This document shows positions 7,373 to 16,483 of a DNA stretch of 45,757 bases, in pieces. The position numbers were made by a program, and so were the translations under genes. Under the pieces are notes generated by a model. The model saw only the letters and a list, made by a program, of their open reading frames with translations. It did no database searches and was not told the origin of the DNA. Source of the DNA: an uncultured Pseudomonadota bacterium (lineage in GTDB: Bacteria > Pseudomonadota > Gammaproteobacteria > Burkholderiales > Rhodocyclaceae); NCBI GenBank assembly GCA_946479855.1, contig CAMLHL010000013.1, positions 1 to 45,757 on the forward strand. Reading direction: 5' to 3'. Each line of letters starts with the position of its first letter. The stretch's first letter is position 1.

Positions 7373-9031
7373 TCAACGTTCCGCCTTGCCCACGACCCCC
7401 CACAGGGCGCGGAACTTGCCGAACAGCGTCAGCCTCTCGTTCGACAAGGCCTCAAGAAAATCGGAGAGGCGTTTCGACTTGGCGACCGCAAACAGCACCA
7501 GGACGATGAATATCACCGTCGCCACCAACCCGTGCAGGGCGCGCTCCCAGCCGGGTCCCTCGCCGAAGGCAATGATGTTCATGCCGAAATAACCGGTGGT
7601 CACGGTGGCGATCAGGCCGAGGATGGTGATCACCGTCAACCGGACCACGGTGTTCGACTGCCGGCGCTGCGAATCGCTATCGAGGTACTGGCTCATTTCG
7701 CGGATTTCGCCATGGACGTCGTCGTATATGGCATCGTTGTGCAAGTGATTGGCGCATAGCCGGTACATCGCCTGCACATGGGGCCGTTCTGACAATTCGT
7801 GGAACCAGTAGCGGTGCGTGAACCGCAGGAAGGTCTCGAAATTGGCCCGGATGCGCCGCTTGAATCGGCGCACCGAAACGTCGTTGCGGATATCGAGGTC
7901 ATTGACTGCATCGGCCAGCACCTCGGAAAAAACCAGCAGCGCGGCACGGTGCAGGTGTGCGATCAGGAAAACGAGAAAATACTGATGGCGGAATTGGGCC
8001 AGCACGCCGCGTTCACCATCCATGAAGAAGGGAAATGCGGCATCGCCAACCACTGTGAAGGCATTGCCGGTACACATGAAGCGCGTATTCGGCCCGGCGT
8101 CGCTATTGGTCCAGAAGCGGTCGTGGCAGAAGCGAGGTTCAAAATCGATGACCATCGGTTCATTGAGCGGCAAGGTTTCATCCGGGTGCAGCATGGTCGC
8201 CAGACCGAGGCGCACCCATTGCTCGCGGCTGAATTCACGTGGCCGGTCGACGGCGAGATAGGCCGTCACCGGCATGCGCTGATATTCAATCAGTCGGTAG
8301 CGCAGATCGCCCGGTTCGTCAGAGTGCGTCAATACCAGCGGCCGGAGCAGACAGGCCCAGTGCTCGGAGATGCAGGGGCTACGGTGCTGGCAGACATAGC
8401 CGAGATATTTCTCGCGCTTTTCGGCATCGGAACGGGCGACCACCCGCCCGTCGACACCGATCCACTCGGCCAGATAGACGTTGTGCAAGCCCTCGCCCCC
8501 CTCCTCCCAGCCGGACGGATAGGCCCGGCCAAAGCGGAAGAGAATGTCGCGCACGGTGTCGAGCGACAGATCCCTGGCGCGCACCTCGACGTTCAGTTGC
8601 ACCAGATCAAGGTCGTGAAAGAAATAGAGATCGAGATGGACGATCTCCAGCACCACCGGCGCCTGGCCCTTGCGCAGCGTCAGACGCAGGCTGGCAATAT
8701 CATGGCGGCGAAAGACATGCATCGGCGAATTGCCGGGCGGATCGTCCGGTGAGGGATTCCGCGAACGCCCCTCGCCGTAGAGAAAACGTTGTACGTAGGG
8801 CAGGAAGGAGACGAACTCGCGGTAGTGGCGCTCCTTGAACAGGCTGGCATCTTCGGTAAATTCGTCGTTGAGCGGCCGCCACGGATGCGTCGCCGAGCGT
8901 GCCTCGAAGATTTCCCAGTGCCGCCCCTCGCCACCGTCGATGGCCAGCGGTTCGAGTTGCAGTGGCCAGAGCAGGCTGGCGTGAAACAGACGAACGCGAG
9001 CCTCGCCCCGATCCCCCTGCATTGCTGTCAT
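7373..9031 (-). CDS. CorA-like membrane protein with large soluble N-terminal domain
   Basis: The 552-residue protein is mostly soluble. It ends with two membrane helices separated by GYFGMNIIAFGEGPGW, the GMN signature of CorA-type magnesium/divalent-cation channels, and a short basic tail follows. The N-terminal 450 residues are longer than in standard CorA (about 320 in total), so transport of Mg2+ is not assured; the family also contains uncharacterised CorA-like proteins. The start at 9031 follows GAGGAAAATTCA; upstream in-frame ATGs (9058, 9115) lack as good a site. It converges with the metzincin-like gene, about 70 nt apart. Confidence 0.8.
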   Translation of the reverse strand: MTAMQGDRGEARVRLFHASLLWPLQLEPLAIDGGEGRHWEIFEARSATHPWRPLNDEFTEDASLFKERHYREFVSFLPYVQRFLYGEGRSRNPSPDDPPGNSPMHVFRRHDIASLRLTLRKGQAPVVLEIVHLDLYFFHDLDLVQLNVEVRARDLSLDTVRDILFRFGRAYPSGWEEGGEGLHNVYLAEWIGVDGRVVARSDAEKREKYLGYVCQHRSPCISEHWACLLRPLVLTHSDEPGDLRYRLIEYQRMPVTAYLAVDRPREFSREQWVRLGLATMLHPDETLPLNEPMVIDFEPRFCHDRFWTNSDAGPNTRFMCTGNAFTVVGDAAFPFFMDGERGVLAQFRHQYFLVFLIAHLHRAALLVFSEVLADAVNDLDIRNDVSVRRFKRRIRANFETFLRFTHRYWFHELSERPHVQAMYRLCANHLHNDAIYDDVHGEIREMSQYLDSDSQRRQSNTVVRLTVITILGLIATVTTGYFGMNIIAFGEGPGWERALHGLVATVIFIVLVLFAVAKSKRLSDFLEALSNERLTLFGKFRALWGVVGKAER

Positions 9032-9130
9032 TGAATTTTCCTCATTTGCGCCGGCCATCTTGTTCCGCATCCATCGACAGGCGAGAAGTATCCGACTATT
9101 TTGCCCCTCTGCCACAACCTGAAGCTACGG

Positions 9131-9162
9131 CAAAAACCAAGCCCAACCGCAGGCGGGGTTTT
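9131..9162 (-). terminator. Probable terminator of the receiver-GGDEF gene
   Basis: On the minus strand AAAACCCCGCC pairs with GGGCTTGGTTTT. Six outer and three inner pairs surround a two-base mismatch, and a T-run follows. It lies 19 nt past the stop codon of the gene ending at 9181. Confidence 0.5.
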
Positions 9163-9180
9163 CGCCATGCTCCCCGCGGC

Positions 9181-10473
9181 TCAGTTCAGCATGCGTTCGG
9201 CCCGCGCCCGATCCCACAAACGCTTGTTCATCTCGTCAAGCGGCAGACCGAAGCGGAAACTCTTTTCGAGTTCACGGAGAATGGGCATCAGCTGCATCCC
9301 GACGTTACCCAGGCACGGCTGCAATCCGGCGGGATCGGTCGTTGCCAGCAGTTCCTTCAGAAGCGGCACAAAGGTGTCGCAAGCCTGCGGCCCGACACCT
9401 TGCGGGCTGCCCCCGGCCACCAGCTGGTTACCGCCAGCTTGCTGGGCAGCTTCGAGGCGCTCTTGAGCCAGTTGCAACAGCCCCTCCCCGGACAAGGCCA
9501 CGGCGTCCTCCGGAACTACCGCGACACCGACACTGACGGTCAGATCGAGGCGCTGACCGCGCAGCGATATCTGGGCGGCTGCCATCGCCTTGCAGATTCG
9601 GCTGGCAAACCGGGCACAGATGCTTGATGTGGTCGAGGCGGCGATGATCACCACCCGACCATTGGCGAGTTCCCCAATGCAATCTTCGGCACGAATCTTC
9701 CTGGCCAGCAGGAAGGAAAACTTCTGGGCGGTCCGCGCGGCCAGATCGGCGCCATAACGTGCGACCAGCTCGTCGTAAGCATCCAGTCCGAAGGCAAGGA
9801 CGCCTACTCCCTGCCCCTTGACCGCTTCGGGCAGACGTTTCGCCAGATATTCCTCAAGCATTTCAAGGGCCAGTACGGCACTTTGATTACCGTTGACGCT
9901 ATCCACCTCACCATCGTATTTCTCGACGCCCTCAAGCCCGGCCAGCCTGCCGAAGCGCCCCATGACATCGCTGACGCTGATCTCGGTTTGCACGCCGACC
10001 TCGTCGAAATCCGGATCGGCAACGGTGGACGAAATCCCTGCCGGGGGCTCGGCAGCGATCAAAGTGGCCGGCACTTCCGTCGCATCTGCGGGGTATGCCA
10101 GGCCGGCGGAAACAATGCTGGCGACCGACGGAATGTTCTCCCCCTTGATGATGAAATCGGTAACGCCACGAGCCAGCGCCTCTTTCCGATCATTCTCGGA
10201 AAAAGAATTCGAAATCACCAGGAAAAACGGCATTTGATTCAGACGTGCCAATTTGTTGCTACGAAGGCGTTCGAGCAAACCGAATCCATCCAGCGTATTC
10301 AGGTTTTGTCCTGATACAACGGCAACAATCGCGCTGTCGAGAACCAGAGATTGCCAGGCTGACTCGCCGCTTGCCTCCTCGCGTACCGCGAAGCGATCCG
10401 TCAGTTGCCTGACCAGCGATGCTCGAACCACCTTGGATGCATCGGCGACCAGAAGTTTGCGTTTATCCGTCAT
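9181..10473 (-). CDS. Degenerate receiver plus degenerate GGDEF-domain protein
   Basis: The 430-residue protein starts with a receiver-like fold (KLLVADASKVVRASLVRQL). The usual phosphoacceptor Asp is replaced by Gly in AVVSGQNLNTLDGFGLLERL, while the conserved Lys remains (DFIIKGEN). A linker follows, then a diguanylate-cyclase-like fold at about residues 215-345, including GVGVLAFGLDAYDELVARYG and LDLTVSVGVAVVPED. Its GGDEF signature is replaced by GELANG, so catalysis is not expected. A C-terminal extension of about 80 residues follows. Start 10473 was chosen for its AGGAGAGAC ribosome-binding site. It diverges from ivbL-ilvBN. It may be a scaffold or a nucleotide-sensing protein without enzyme activity. 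Confidence 0.75.
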   Translation of the reverse strand: MTDKRKLLVADASKVVRASLVRQLTDRFAVREEASGESAWQSLVLDSAIVAVVSGQNLNTLDGFGLLERLRSNKLARLNQMPFFLVISNSFSENDRKEALARGVTDFIIKGENIPSVASIVSAGLAYPADATEVPATLIAAEPPAGISSTVADPDFDEVGVQTEISVSDVMGRFGRLAGLEGVEKYDGEVDSVNGNQSAVLALEMLEEYLAKRLPEAVKGQGVGVLAFGLDAYDELVARYGADLAARTAQKFSFLLARKIRAEDCIGELANGRVVIIAASTTSSICARFASRICKAMAAAQISLRGQRLDLTVSVGVAVVPEDAVALSGEGLLQLAQERLEAAQQAGGNQLVAGGSPQGVGPQACDTFVPLLKELLATTDPAGLQPCLGNVGMQLMPILRELEKSFRFGLPLDEMNKRLWDRARAERMLN

Positions 10474-10682
10474 GTCTCTCCTGTTTTTCTCAGCCGTTTC
10501 ATCGGGTTGTTTTAATTTTTGCCGGCCTGCCAGTTTAAGCGACGGGACGCCATATCCGTCAAGCATACGGAGCGCAAAGTTCGGTAAATTGTCTACCGTA
10601 GCAGCCCGGTACGCCGGCTTGATTTTGCCAGCTGACTCGTTCATAGTTCGTGAACTGCTTTTGCCAATTCCCCGGACATCCG

Positions 10683-10793
10683 ATGAACCCATTGCGTACC
10701 TGCCGCCCCATCACTGCATTTGCAGTGGAACCGGTCGTCGTACGCGTGGTCGTAGTAGGCGTCGTTATGCACGCGTCGTCGCGGATCGGGTAA
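10683..10793 (+). CDS. ivbL: ilvBN operon leader peptide (valine-rich attenuator peptide)
   Basis: This 36-residue ORF contains PVVVRVVVVGVV near its centre; 9 of residues 18-28 are valine. The E. coli ilvBN leader peptide has the same kind of block (AVVVVRVVVVVG). The ORF ends 23 nt before a strong terminator, which is followed by ilvB. As in the known system, ribosome stalling at Val codons under valine shortage would favour read-through into ilvBN. The role is inferred from this arrangement. The ribosome-binding site is weak. Confidence 0.88.
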   Translation: MNPLRTCRPITAFAVEPVVVRVVVVGVVMHASSRIG

Positions 10794-10816
10794 GCAGAAG
10801 CAAGACCAAATTCCCC

Positions 10817-10850
10817 AACCCCCGCCGGCGCAAACCGGCGGGGGTTTTGT
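10817..10850 (+). terminator. ilvBN attenuator terminator
   Basis: AACCCCCGCCGG (10817-10828) pairs perfectly with CCGGCGGGGGTT (10835-10846) across CGCAAA and is followed by TTGTTTT. It lies between the valine-rich leader peptide and the ilvB start codon, as expected for an attenuator. Confidence 0.9.
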
Positions 10851-10893
10851 TTTGGAGCCTGCTGGTTGAGCCACCAACCGAAAGGAAATCTCC

Positions 10894-12564
10894 ATGACTG
10901 AAACTCTCAGCGGTGCCCAGATCACCGTCCGGCTGCTTGAACGTCAGGGCATCCGCATTGTCACCGGCTACCCGGGCGGCGCCATCCTGCCCATTTACGA
11001 TGCGCTCGGGCAATCGAGCGTCATCCGCCACGTGCTTGCCCGCCATGAACAGGGCGCCGGTTTCATCGCCCAGGGCATGGCCCGCGCCACCGGTGAAGTG
11101 GCGGTCTGCATGGCCTCCTCCGGCCCCGGCGCGACCAACCTGCTGACGGCGATTGCCGACGCCAAGCTCGACTCGATCCCGCTGGTCGCCATCACCGGCC
11201 AGGTACCGCGAGCCATGATCGGCACCGACGCCTTCCAGGAAGTCGACACCTACGGCCTGTCGATTCCGATCACCAAACACAATTTCCTCGTTTCATCGGC
11301 CGAGGAATTGCTGACGGTCATTCCCCGCGCCTTCGAGATTGCCGCATCCGGCCGCCCTGGTCCGGTGCTGATCGACATCCCGAAGGATGTGCAGACGCAG
11401 GCCCTCGAAATCGGCGCCTGGCCCGAACCCGGCCGCAACCGCCCCGCCCCCGCTGCCGATCCGGTACGGATCGCCCAAGCCGCTGCAATGATCAATGCAG
11501 CCGAACGCCCCATTCTTTATCTCGGCGGCGGCGTCGTGCATTCCGGTGCGGCCGAGAGTGCCGTCGAACTCGCCGAAAAGGCCAATCTGCCGACTGTGAT
11601 GACGCTGATGGCACTCGGTACCATGCCGGTCGATCACCCGTTGTCGCTCGGCATGCTCGGCATGCACGCAGCCCGCTACACCAATCTGCTGCTCGACGAA
11701 TGCGATCTGCTGATCGCCATCGGCTCCCGCTTCGATGACCGGGCGACCGGCAAGGTCGCCGACTTCTGCTCGCAGGCGAAGATCATCCACATCGACATCG
11801 ATCCGGCTGAACTCGACAAGATCAAGAACGCCCATGTCGGCATCACCGCGGATGTGCAGGAAGCGCTCGAGCAGCTGTTGCCGGCCATTTTTGAAAATGA
11901 CCGAAAAACCTGGGTCGACCGTAGCGCAGCCCTCAAAACGCAGTTTCCGTTGGATCTGCACGGCACCGACAACCCGCGCTCGCATTTCGGCCTGATCCGC
12001 ACAGTCGCCGCCTGCCTGGACAACGAGGCGACGATCGCCACCGATGTCGGTCAACACCAGATGTGGGTCGCCCAGGCCTACCCGCTACGCCGCCCACGCC
12101 AGTGGCTGACCTCCGGCGGGCTGGGCACCATGGGCTTCGGCGTGCCGGCCGCGATTGGTGCCGCGCTGGCCGAACCGCAGCGCACTGTGGTCTGCTTCAC
12201 CGGTGACGGCTCGATCCTGATGAATATCCAGGAACTGGTTACCGCCGCCGAGGAAAACGTGAACCTGAAAATCATACTGATGGACAACGCGGTACTCGGT
12301 CTGGTGCACCAGCAGCAAACGCTGTTCTACGGCGAGCGGCTGTTCGCCTCGCAGTTCCGCGCCCTGCCGGATTTCACCAAGGTGGCACAAGGCTTTGGCA
12401 TCGCTGCGGTCGACCTCGATCGGGTGCCCAATCCGTGCGCGGCGCTGATGGAAGCCATCGCCCGCCCCGGCCCCTGTCTGATCCACGCCAGTATCGACGC
12501 TGAACAGAAGGTCTACCCCATGGTGCCGCCGGGCGCCGCCAACCGCGACATGATCGGAGCCTGA
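10894..12564 (+). CDS. ilvB: Acetolactate synthase I large (catalytic) subunit
   Basis: ThDP-dependent condensation of two pyruvates, or of pyruvate and 2-oxobutyrate, is the first common step of branched-chain amino acid synthesis. The 556-residue protein carries the catalytic Glu region (VLARHEQGAGFIAQGMAR), the FAD-binding middle domain and the ThDP/Mg motif GDGSILMNIQELVTA. It resembles E. coli AHAS I (IlvB) closely, including the GMLGMHAARYTN region and the end VYPMVPPGAAN. The usual betaproteobacterial enzyme is the IlvI/IlvH type, so an AHAS I operon here may be an additional copy. The start follows AAAGGAAATCTCC. Confidence 0.95.
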   Translation: MTETLSGAQITVRLLERQGIRIVTGYPGGAILPIYDALGQSSVIRHVLARHEQGAGFIAQGMARATGEVAVCMASSGPGATNLLTAIADAKLDSIPLVAITGQVPRAMIGTDAFQEVDTYGLSIPITKHNFLVSSAEELLTVIPRAFEIAASGRPGPVLIDIPKDVQTQALEIGAWPEPGRNRPAPAADPVRIAQAAAMINAAERPILYLGGGVVHSGAAESAVELAEKANLPTVMTLMALGTMPVDHPLSLGMLGMHAARYTNLLLDECDLLIAIGSRFDDRATGKVADFCSQAKIIHIDIDPAELDKIKNAHVGITADVQEALEQLLPAIFENDRKTWVDRSAALKTQFPLDLHGTDNPRSHFGLIRTVAACLDNEATIATDVGQHQMWVAQAYPLRRPRQWLTSGGLGTMGFGVPAAIGAALAEPQRTVVCFTGDGSILMNIQELVTAAEENVNLKIILMDNAVLGLVHQQQTLFYGERLFASQFRALPDFTKVAQGFGIAAVDLDRVPNPCAALMEAIARPGPCLIHASIDAEQKVYPMVPPGAANRDMIGA

Positions 12565-12565
12565 G

Positions 12566-12877
12566 ATGAATTCATTCAACCGTGCAGAACAACAAGCGAT
12601 CTCCCGCGCCGTCCTCGAAATCGACGTCAATAACCATCCCGGCGTCATGTCGCACGTCGTCGGCCTGTTTTCCCGCCGCGCCTACAATGTCGAAGGCATC
12701 CTCTGCCTGCCGGTCGGCGATGGCAGCTGCAGCCGCATCTGGCTGCTGGTCAATGAAGACCTGCGTCTGGCCCAGATGATGAAACAGGTGGAAAAGCTGG
12801 AAGACGTCATCGCGCTGCGCCGGCATCACGCCGATCATGCAGTCTTTCAGGATCTGGAAAGTTTTTTCCGACCCTGA
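12566..12877 (+). CDS. ilvN: Acetolactate synthase I small (regulatory) subunit
   Basis: A single ACT domain of 103 residues binds valine and activates IlvB. It is short, like E. coli IlvN (96 residues) and unlike the ~160-residue IlvH. Conserved stretches are NNHPGVMSHVVGLFSRRAYNVEGILCLPV and WLLVNEDLRLAQMMKQVEKLEDVIALRR. The ATG is one base past the ilvB stop, so the subunits are co-expressed. It converges with the PilZ gene, with only 10 nt between the stop codons and no visible terminator. Confidence 0.93.
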   Translation: MNSFNRAEQQAISRAVLEIDVNNHPGVMSHVVGLFSRRAYNVEGILCLPVGDGSCSRIWLLVNEDLRLAQMMKQVEKLEDVIALRRHHADHAVFQDLESFFRP

Positions 12878-12887
12878 CAATGAAAGC

Positions 12888-13235
12888 TCAGGAAGCGGCC
12901 GGATTCCCCCGGCGCTTCCGTTTGTATTCGCGGATCAGTTCAAGTTCATCGTCGCTGATCGACTCAAAGCGCAGGCCGACCAGACGGTGCTCGCCGAAGC
13001 GGTGGATGCGCATGATGCTGACGTAGGCTTCGATGGTGCCGCCAAGATCGGACGAATCGATGCGACAGATACCCACTTCGCCACTCGGCTTGGTACCAAG
13101 CAGCGCCGCATCGATCAGCACACCGACACCCGATACCGAAATATCGGCGGCTGGCAATTCCAGATCCTGTCCGCCCAGCCTAAGGGAGACATGTCCCTTG
13201 AGAAAAACACGGGGAGCGCGGCGACGTTCTCTCAC
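12888..13235 (-). CDS. PilZ-domain protein (c-di-GMP-binding candidate)
   Basis: The single-domain 115-residue protein begins RERRRAPRVFLKGHVSL, which supplies the RxxxR arginines, and has DISVSGVGVLID matching the D/NxSxxG motif; together these bind c-di-GMP in PilZ domains. The end is a basic helix (REYKRKRRGNP). The first available start is GTG 13235, because a TGA lies just upstream in frame. The partner it regulates cannot be told from context. Confidence 0.85.
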   Translation of the reverse strand: MRERRRAPRVFLKGHVSLRLGGQDLELPAADISVSGVGVLIDAALLGTKPSGEVGICRIDSSDLGGTIEAYVSIMRIHRFGEHRLVGLRFESISDDELELIREYKRKRRGNPAAS

Positions 13236-13688
13236 GATAAATATCCAGTCGGACGATCAGACAGAATATTTTCCCACGCTCCGCCTCGTTGCGTACAGAT
13301 AAAACAGCCGTAGCGTTCACCCCGGCCACGCCCAGCCCCCCATACTCGTGGCGCCCGATTTCCGGCATCGGCACCGAGGTCTTGTCCTGAGCGCACTCTC
13401 GGCGATACCATGACATGAGATAATCCATTTTTCGTATAGATGGAGAATTTCATATAAATTCACACAGCCCTGCGGCAGCCATTTGCCGGGTTTGCATCGA
13501 CGATGCGGCAAGGCGGTACCGTCACTGGGCGCTCGAACGATGAAGCGATGATCGAAAATGCGGCTCGCTTTATCAGTCAGACGCCCCCTTTCGATTATCC
13601 AGGCAACATATAAATACCAAAATACAATCACGTGGGAGTTACACTTCCCATCTTTAAAATGCCAGAAAGAATGGGAAAGCCACGATCG
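13236..13688. other. Gap between the PilZ gene and the PAS operon
   Basis: This 453-nt, relatively AT-rich stretch presumably holds the promoters of both flanking genes. A 38-codon plus-strand frame (13502-13618), from ATG to the TAA after PPFDYPGNI, is open but lacks a ribosome-binding site and a recognised relative. No terminator or riboswitch is evident. Confidence 0.4.
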
Positions 13689-14873
13689 ATGAACGAGCCA
13701 CGCCCTGAACGCGCTGTATTCCGGATCGTCCTGATCTACGCTTTCTTCGCTGCGCTGTGGATACTGTTCTCCGACACGGTTGTTGAAGCCATGTTTAGCG
13801 ACCCGGCCCAGCTGGTTCGAATCAGCATGATCAAGGGCTGGCTCTTCGTGGCCGTGACATCGATGTTGCTTTACGGCCTGGTGCGCCGCCTGCAGAGCAG
13901 ACTGATCGCTGCCAGCCGGCGCGAGAGCAAGTTGCAATGCGAGAAGATGCGTGCCCTGCAACTGATTGAAACCATTGCCGAGAGCTCGGACGATGCCATT
14001 TTCGCCAAGGATCTCGAAGGCCGCTACATCCTGATCAACCGTGCCGCCTGCAACTTTGTCGGCAAGCCCCCCGCCGAGATACTGGGACGGGACGACCGGG
14101 CCATTTTTCCCGCCGATCAGGCGGCGATCCTGATGGCGACCAACCAACAGGTAATCGAGGAAAATTGCACGTGTTCCCGTGAGGAACATCTCAGCACCGT
14201 CGGCGGCGAGCGGGTATTTTTCGCCACCAAGGGACCGCTGCACGATGCCGAGGGTAGCGTGACGGGAATCTTCGGCATCTCCCGCGAGATTACTGAACGC
14301 AAAGCTGCCGAAATAGCGCTTCAGGCCAGCGAGCAACGCTTCCATACCCTGTTCGACAGCGCCACGGTCGCCATCATGGTGCATGACTGCGAGACCGGGG
14401 CACCGGTCGATGCCAATCAGCATGCGATGGAGATCTACGGTTACGACACCCTCGAACAATTGCGTGCACATGCCCTTTGGCTCGCCTCGCCCTATGATCG
14501 GCCCGACATGGTTCGCTGGGTGCAGCGGACTGCCCAGGAAGGCCAGCAGCATCTCGAATGGCAGAGCCAGGACATCCAGGGGCGATATTTCTGGCTGGAC
14601 GTCCTGCTCAGCACCGTGGTAATTGACGGCGTGGAACGGGTTCTCTCGGTCGCCACCGATATTACCGCCCGCAAGCTTGGGGAAGAGGAGCTGCGTCGCA
14701 ACAACGAGGAACTGCTGCGTTTTAACCAAGCTTCGATCGGGCGCGAACTGGACATGATCGAACTCAAGAAGCAGGTCAATGCGCTCTCTCGCGAACTCGG
14801 GCGAACGCCCCCCTACCCCTTGAGTTTCCTCGACGCCGCCGGACCAACGGCAACGGAGTACCAAGCGCCATGA
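13689..14873 (+). CDS. Membrane PAS-domain protein without output domain
   Basis: The 394-residue protein has two membrane helices (about residues 10-30 and 45-65) enclosing a short periplasmic loop, then a helical linker and two PAS domains (about 80-205 and 210-335). No kinase, cyclase or methyl-accepting domain follows. It ends in a helical tail with [23 protein letters not shown] and [11 protein letters not shown], which closely matches the tail of the next protein. Start 13689 was chosen because GGGAAAG lies about 9 nt upstream; ATG 13659 and GTG 13632 are alternatives. It overlaps the next gene by ATGA. It is probably a sensor subunit acting through the kinases encoded downstream. Confidence 0.8.
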   Translation: MNEPRPERAVFRIVLIYAFFAALWILFSDTVVEAMFSDPAQLVRISMIKGWLFVAVTSMLLYGLVRRLQSRLIAASRRESKLQCEKMRALQLIETIAESSDDAIFAKDLEGRYILINRAACNFVGKPPAEILGRDDRAIFPADQAAILMATNQQVIEENCTCSREEHLSTVGGERVFFATKGPLHDAEGSVTGIFGISREITERKAAEIALQASEQRFHTLFDSATVAIMVHDCETGAPVDANQHAMEIYGYDTLEQLRAHALWLASPYDRPDMVRWVQRTAQEGQQHLEWQSQDIQGRYFWLDVLLSTVVIDGVERVLSVATDITARKLGEEELRRNNEELLRFNQASIGRELDMIELKKQVNALSRELGRTPPYPLSFLDAAGPTATEYQAP

Positions 14874-16483
14874 GCCTGCGGCTGTTGCTTTCCCTCTTGC
14901 TACCTTTTGTGGCCTGTGGACTGCAATGGCTATTTTGGGAGCACCTCAAGCCCTACGTCTGGTTTCTTTTTTTCCCCGCCGCTTACTTCAGCGCCTGGGT
15001 TGGCGGCCTGCGTGGCGGACTGGCCGGAACCGCGATCAGCGCCGGGCTGGTCTGGTACTTCTTTATTCCTCCCCAGTTCTCGCTGTCGCTGGAAAACCCG
15101 GCCAACATCTTCTCCATTGCCGTATTCGTGGTCATGGGCAGCCTCTTTGCGCTCTTTTTCGAGCGCCTGCGCCGGGCCCAGGCGCGTAACGAAACACGCT
15201 TCGAGGCAACCTTCGAACAAGCTGCAGTCGGCATCGCGCTGCTCGCGCCCGACGGCTGCTGGTTGCGGGTTAACCGCAGGTTGTGCGACATCGTTGGCTA
15301 CCGTTCCGACGAACTGATGCACAAAACCTTTCAGGACATTACGCACCCCGACGACCTGACAAGCGATCTGGAATACGTCCGGCAAATTCTGGCCGGCGAC
15401 ATCGCTAGCTACTCCCTGGAAAAACGCTACCGACGCAAGGATGGCAATCTGATCTGGATCAACCTGAGCGTTGCCCTGGTCCGCACGCCGAACGGCTCGC
15501 CGGACTATTTCATCTCGGTGGTTGAGGACATTCAGGCCCGCAAGGAGGCCGAAGCGGACCTCACCGAGGCCAAGCGCCTGGCCAAGTTCGGGCATTGGCA
15601 CTGGGACTTGCGTACCGATCGGCACACCTGGTCGGAAGAAATCTACCGCATCTACGGCCGAGATCCAGCGTTGCCGGCAGCGGTCTACCCGGAAGTTCGG
15701 TCCTATTTCACAGCGGAAAGCTGGGGCAGACTGGCTGCCATCGTAGAAGAAGCCATGGCTACGGGCATTGATTACGAATGCGACGCCGAAGTCATACGTC
15801 CTGATGGCAAAAACCGCTGGATTACGGCACGGGGTGAAGTGGTACGCAACGCCGACGGGGAAATAGTGGCGTTGCGCGGCACGGTGCAGGACATTACCGA
15901 ACGCAAGCTGGCCGAAAGCGCCATCCGAAAAGGAGAAGAACGTTATCGCGAACTGGTGGAAAGCGCCAACAGCGCCATCGTAAGCTGGTCACGCGACGGC
16001 ACGATCACGTTCTTCAACGATTACGCACAACAGCTTTTCGGCTGGACTGCTGCCGAAGCCATCGGTCAGCCGGTCAGCATTCTGCAACCCGATAACGCCG
16101 CCGGCAGTACCAATTTCCAGGGCCTGATCAGCGATATCGAGCTGAATTCCGAACACCATCAGTACGACATCACCAAGAATCTCTGCCGTGACGGTCGCGT
16201 CATCTGGATGAGTTGGAGCAATCGCGCCATGCGCGACGAGCGCGGCGAAATCACCGGCATTCTTGCCGTCGGCAACGACATCACCGAGCGTAAGCATGCC
16301 GAACAAGAACTCCAGCAAAGAAACGAGGAACTGGAACTTTTCAATACCGCCCTGGTAGGGCGTGAGCTGCAAATGATCGAACTGAAGCGCCAGATCAACG
16401 AATTGTCGAAGCTACTGGGTCGTACGCCACCGTACGATATCTCGTTTGCAGAAACTTCGAACCCCGGGGAATTGGCAACATGA
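14870..16483 (+). CDS. DUF4118-PAS-PAS-PAS membrane protein without output domain
   Basis: Of the 537 residues, the first 105 form the KdpD-type DUF4118 membrane module ([22 protein letters not shown]). Three PAS domains with PAC motifs follow, at about 110-225, 235-350 and 355-485. It ends with a tail ([40 protein letters not shown]) nearly identical in pattern to that of the upstream PAS protein. No catalytic output domain is present. Start and stop codons overlap both neighbours by ATGA, so the three sensor genes are translationally coupled. Confidence 0.85.
   Translation: MSLRLLLSLLLPFVACGLQWLFWEHLKPYVWFLFFPAAYFSAWVGGLRGGLAGTAISAGLVWYFFIPPQFSLSLENPANIFSIAVFVVMGSLFALFFERLRRAQARNETRFEATFEQAAVGIALLAPDGCWLRVNRRLCDIVGYRSDELMHKTFQDITHPDDLTSDLEYVRQILAGDIASYSLEKRYRRKDGNLIWINLSVALVRTPNGSPDYFISVVEDIQARKEAEADLTEAKRLAKFGHWHWDLRTDRHTWSEEIYRIYGRDPALPAAVYPEVRSYFTAESWGRLAAIVEEAMATGIDYECDAEVIRPDGKNRWITARGEVVRNADGEIVALRGTVQDITERKLAESAIRKGEERYRELVESANSAIVSWSRDGTITFFNDYAQQLFGWTAAEAIGQPVSILQPDNAAGSTNFQGLISDIELNSEHHQYDITKNLCRDGRVIWMSWSNRAMRDERGEITGILAVGNDITERKHAEQELQQRNEELELFNTALVGRELQMIELKRQINELSKLLGRTPPYDISFAETSNPGELAT

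Noticed and set aside
13450..13560. A possible c-di-GMP (GEMM) riboswitch ahead of the PAS operon
   Set aside because: Some GC stems are present, but the conserved CACAGGGCAAACC-type core and receptor are missing on both strands.
13502..13618. A 38-codon plus-strand ORF ahead of the PAS operon
   Set aside because: No ribosome-binding site, no membrane or motif character, and no recognised relative; chance is the simplest explanation.
13317..14864. A 515-codon minus-strand frame opposite the first PAS protein
   Set aside because: The plus-strand PAS protein is unmistakable, and this frame has no recognisable domain.
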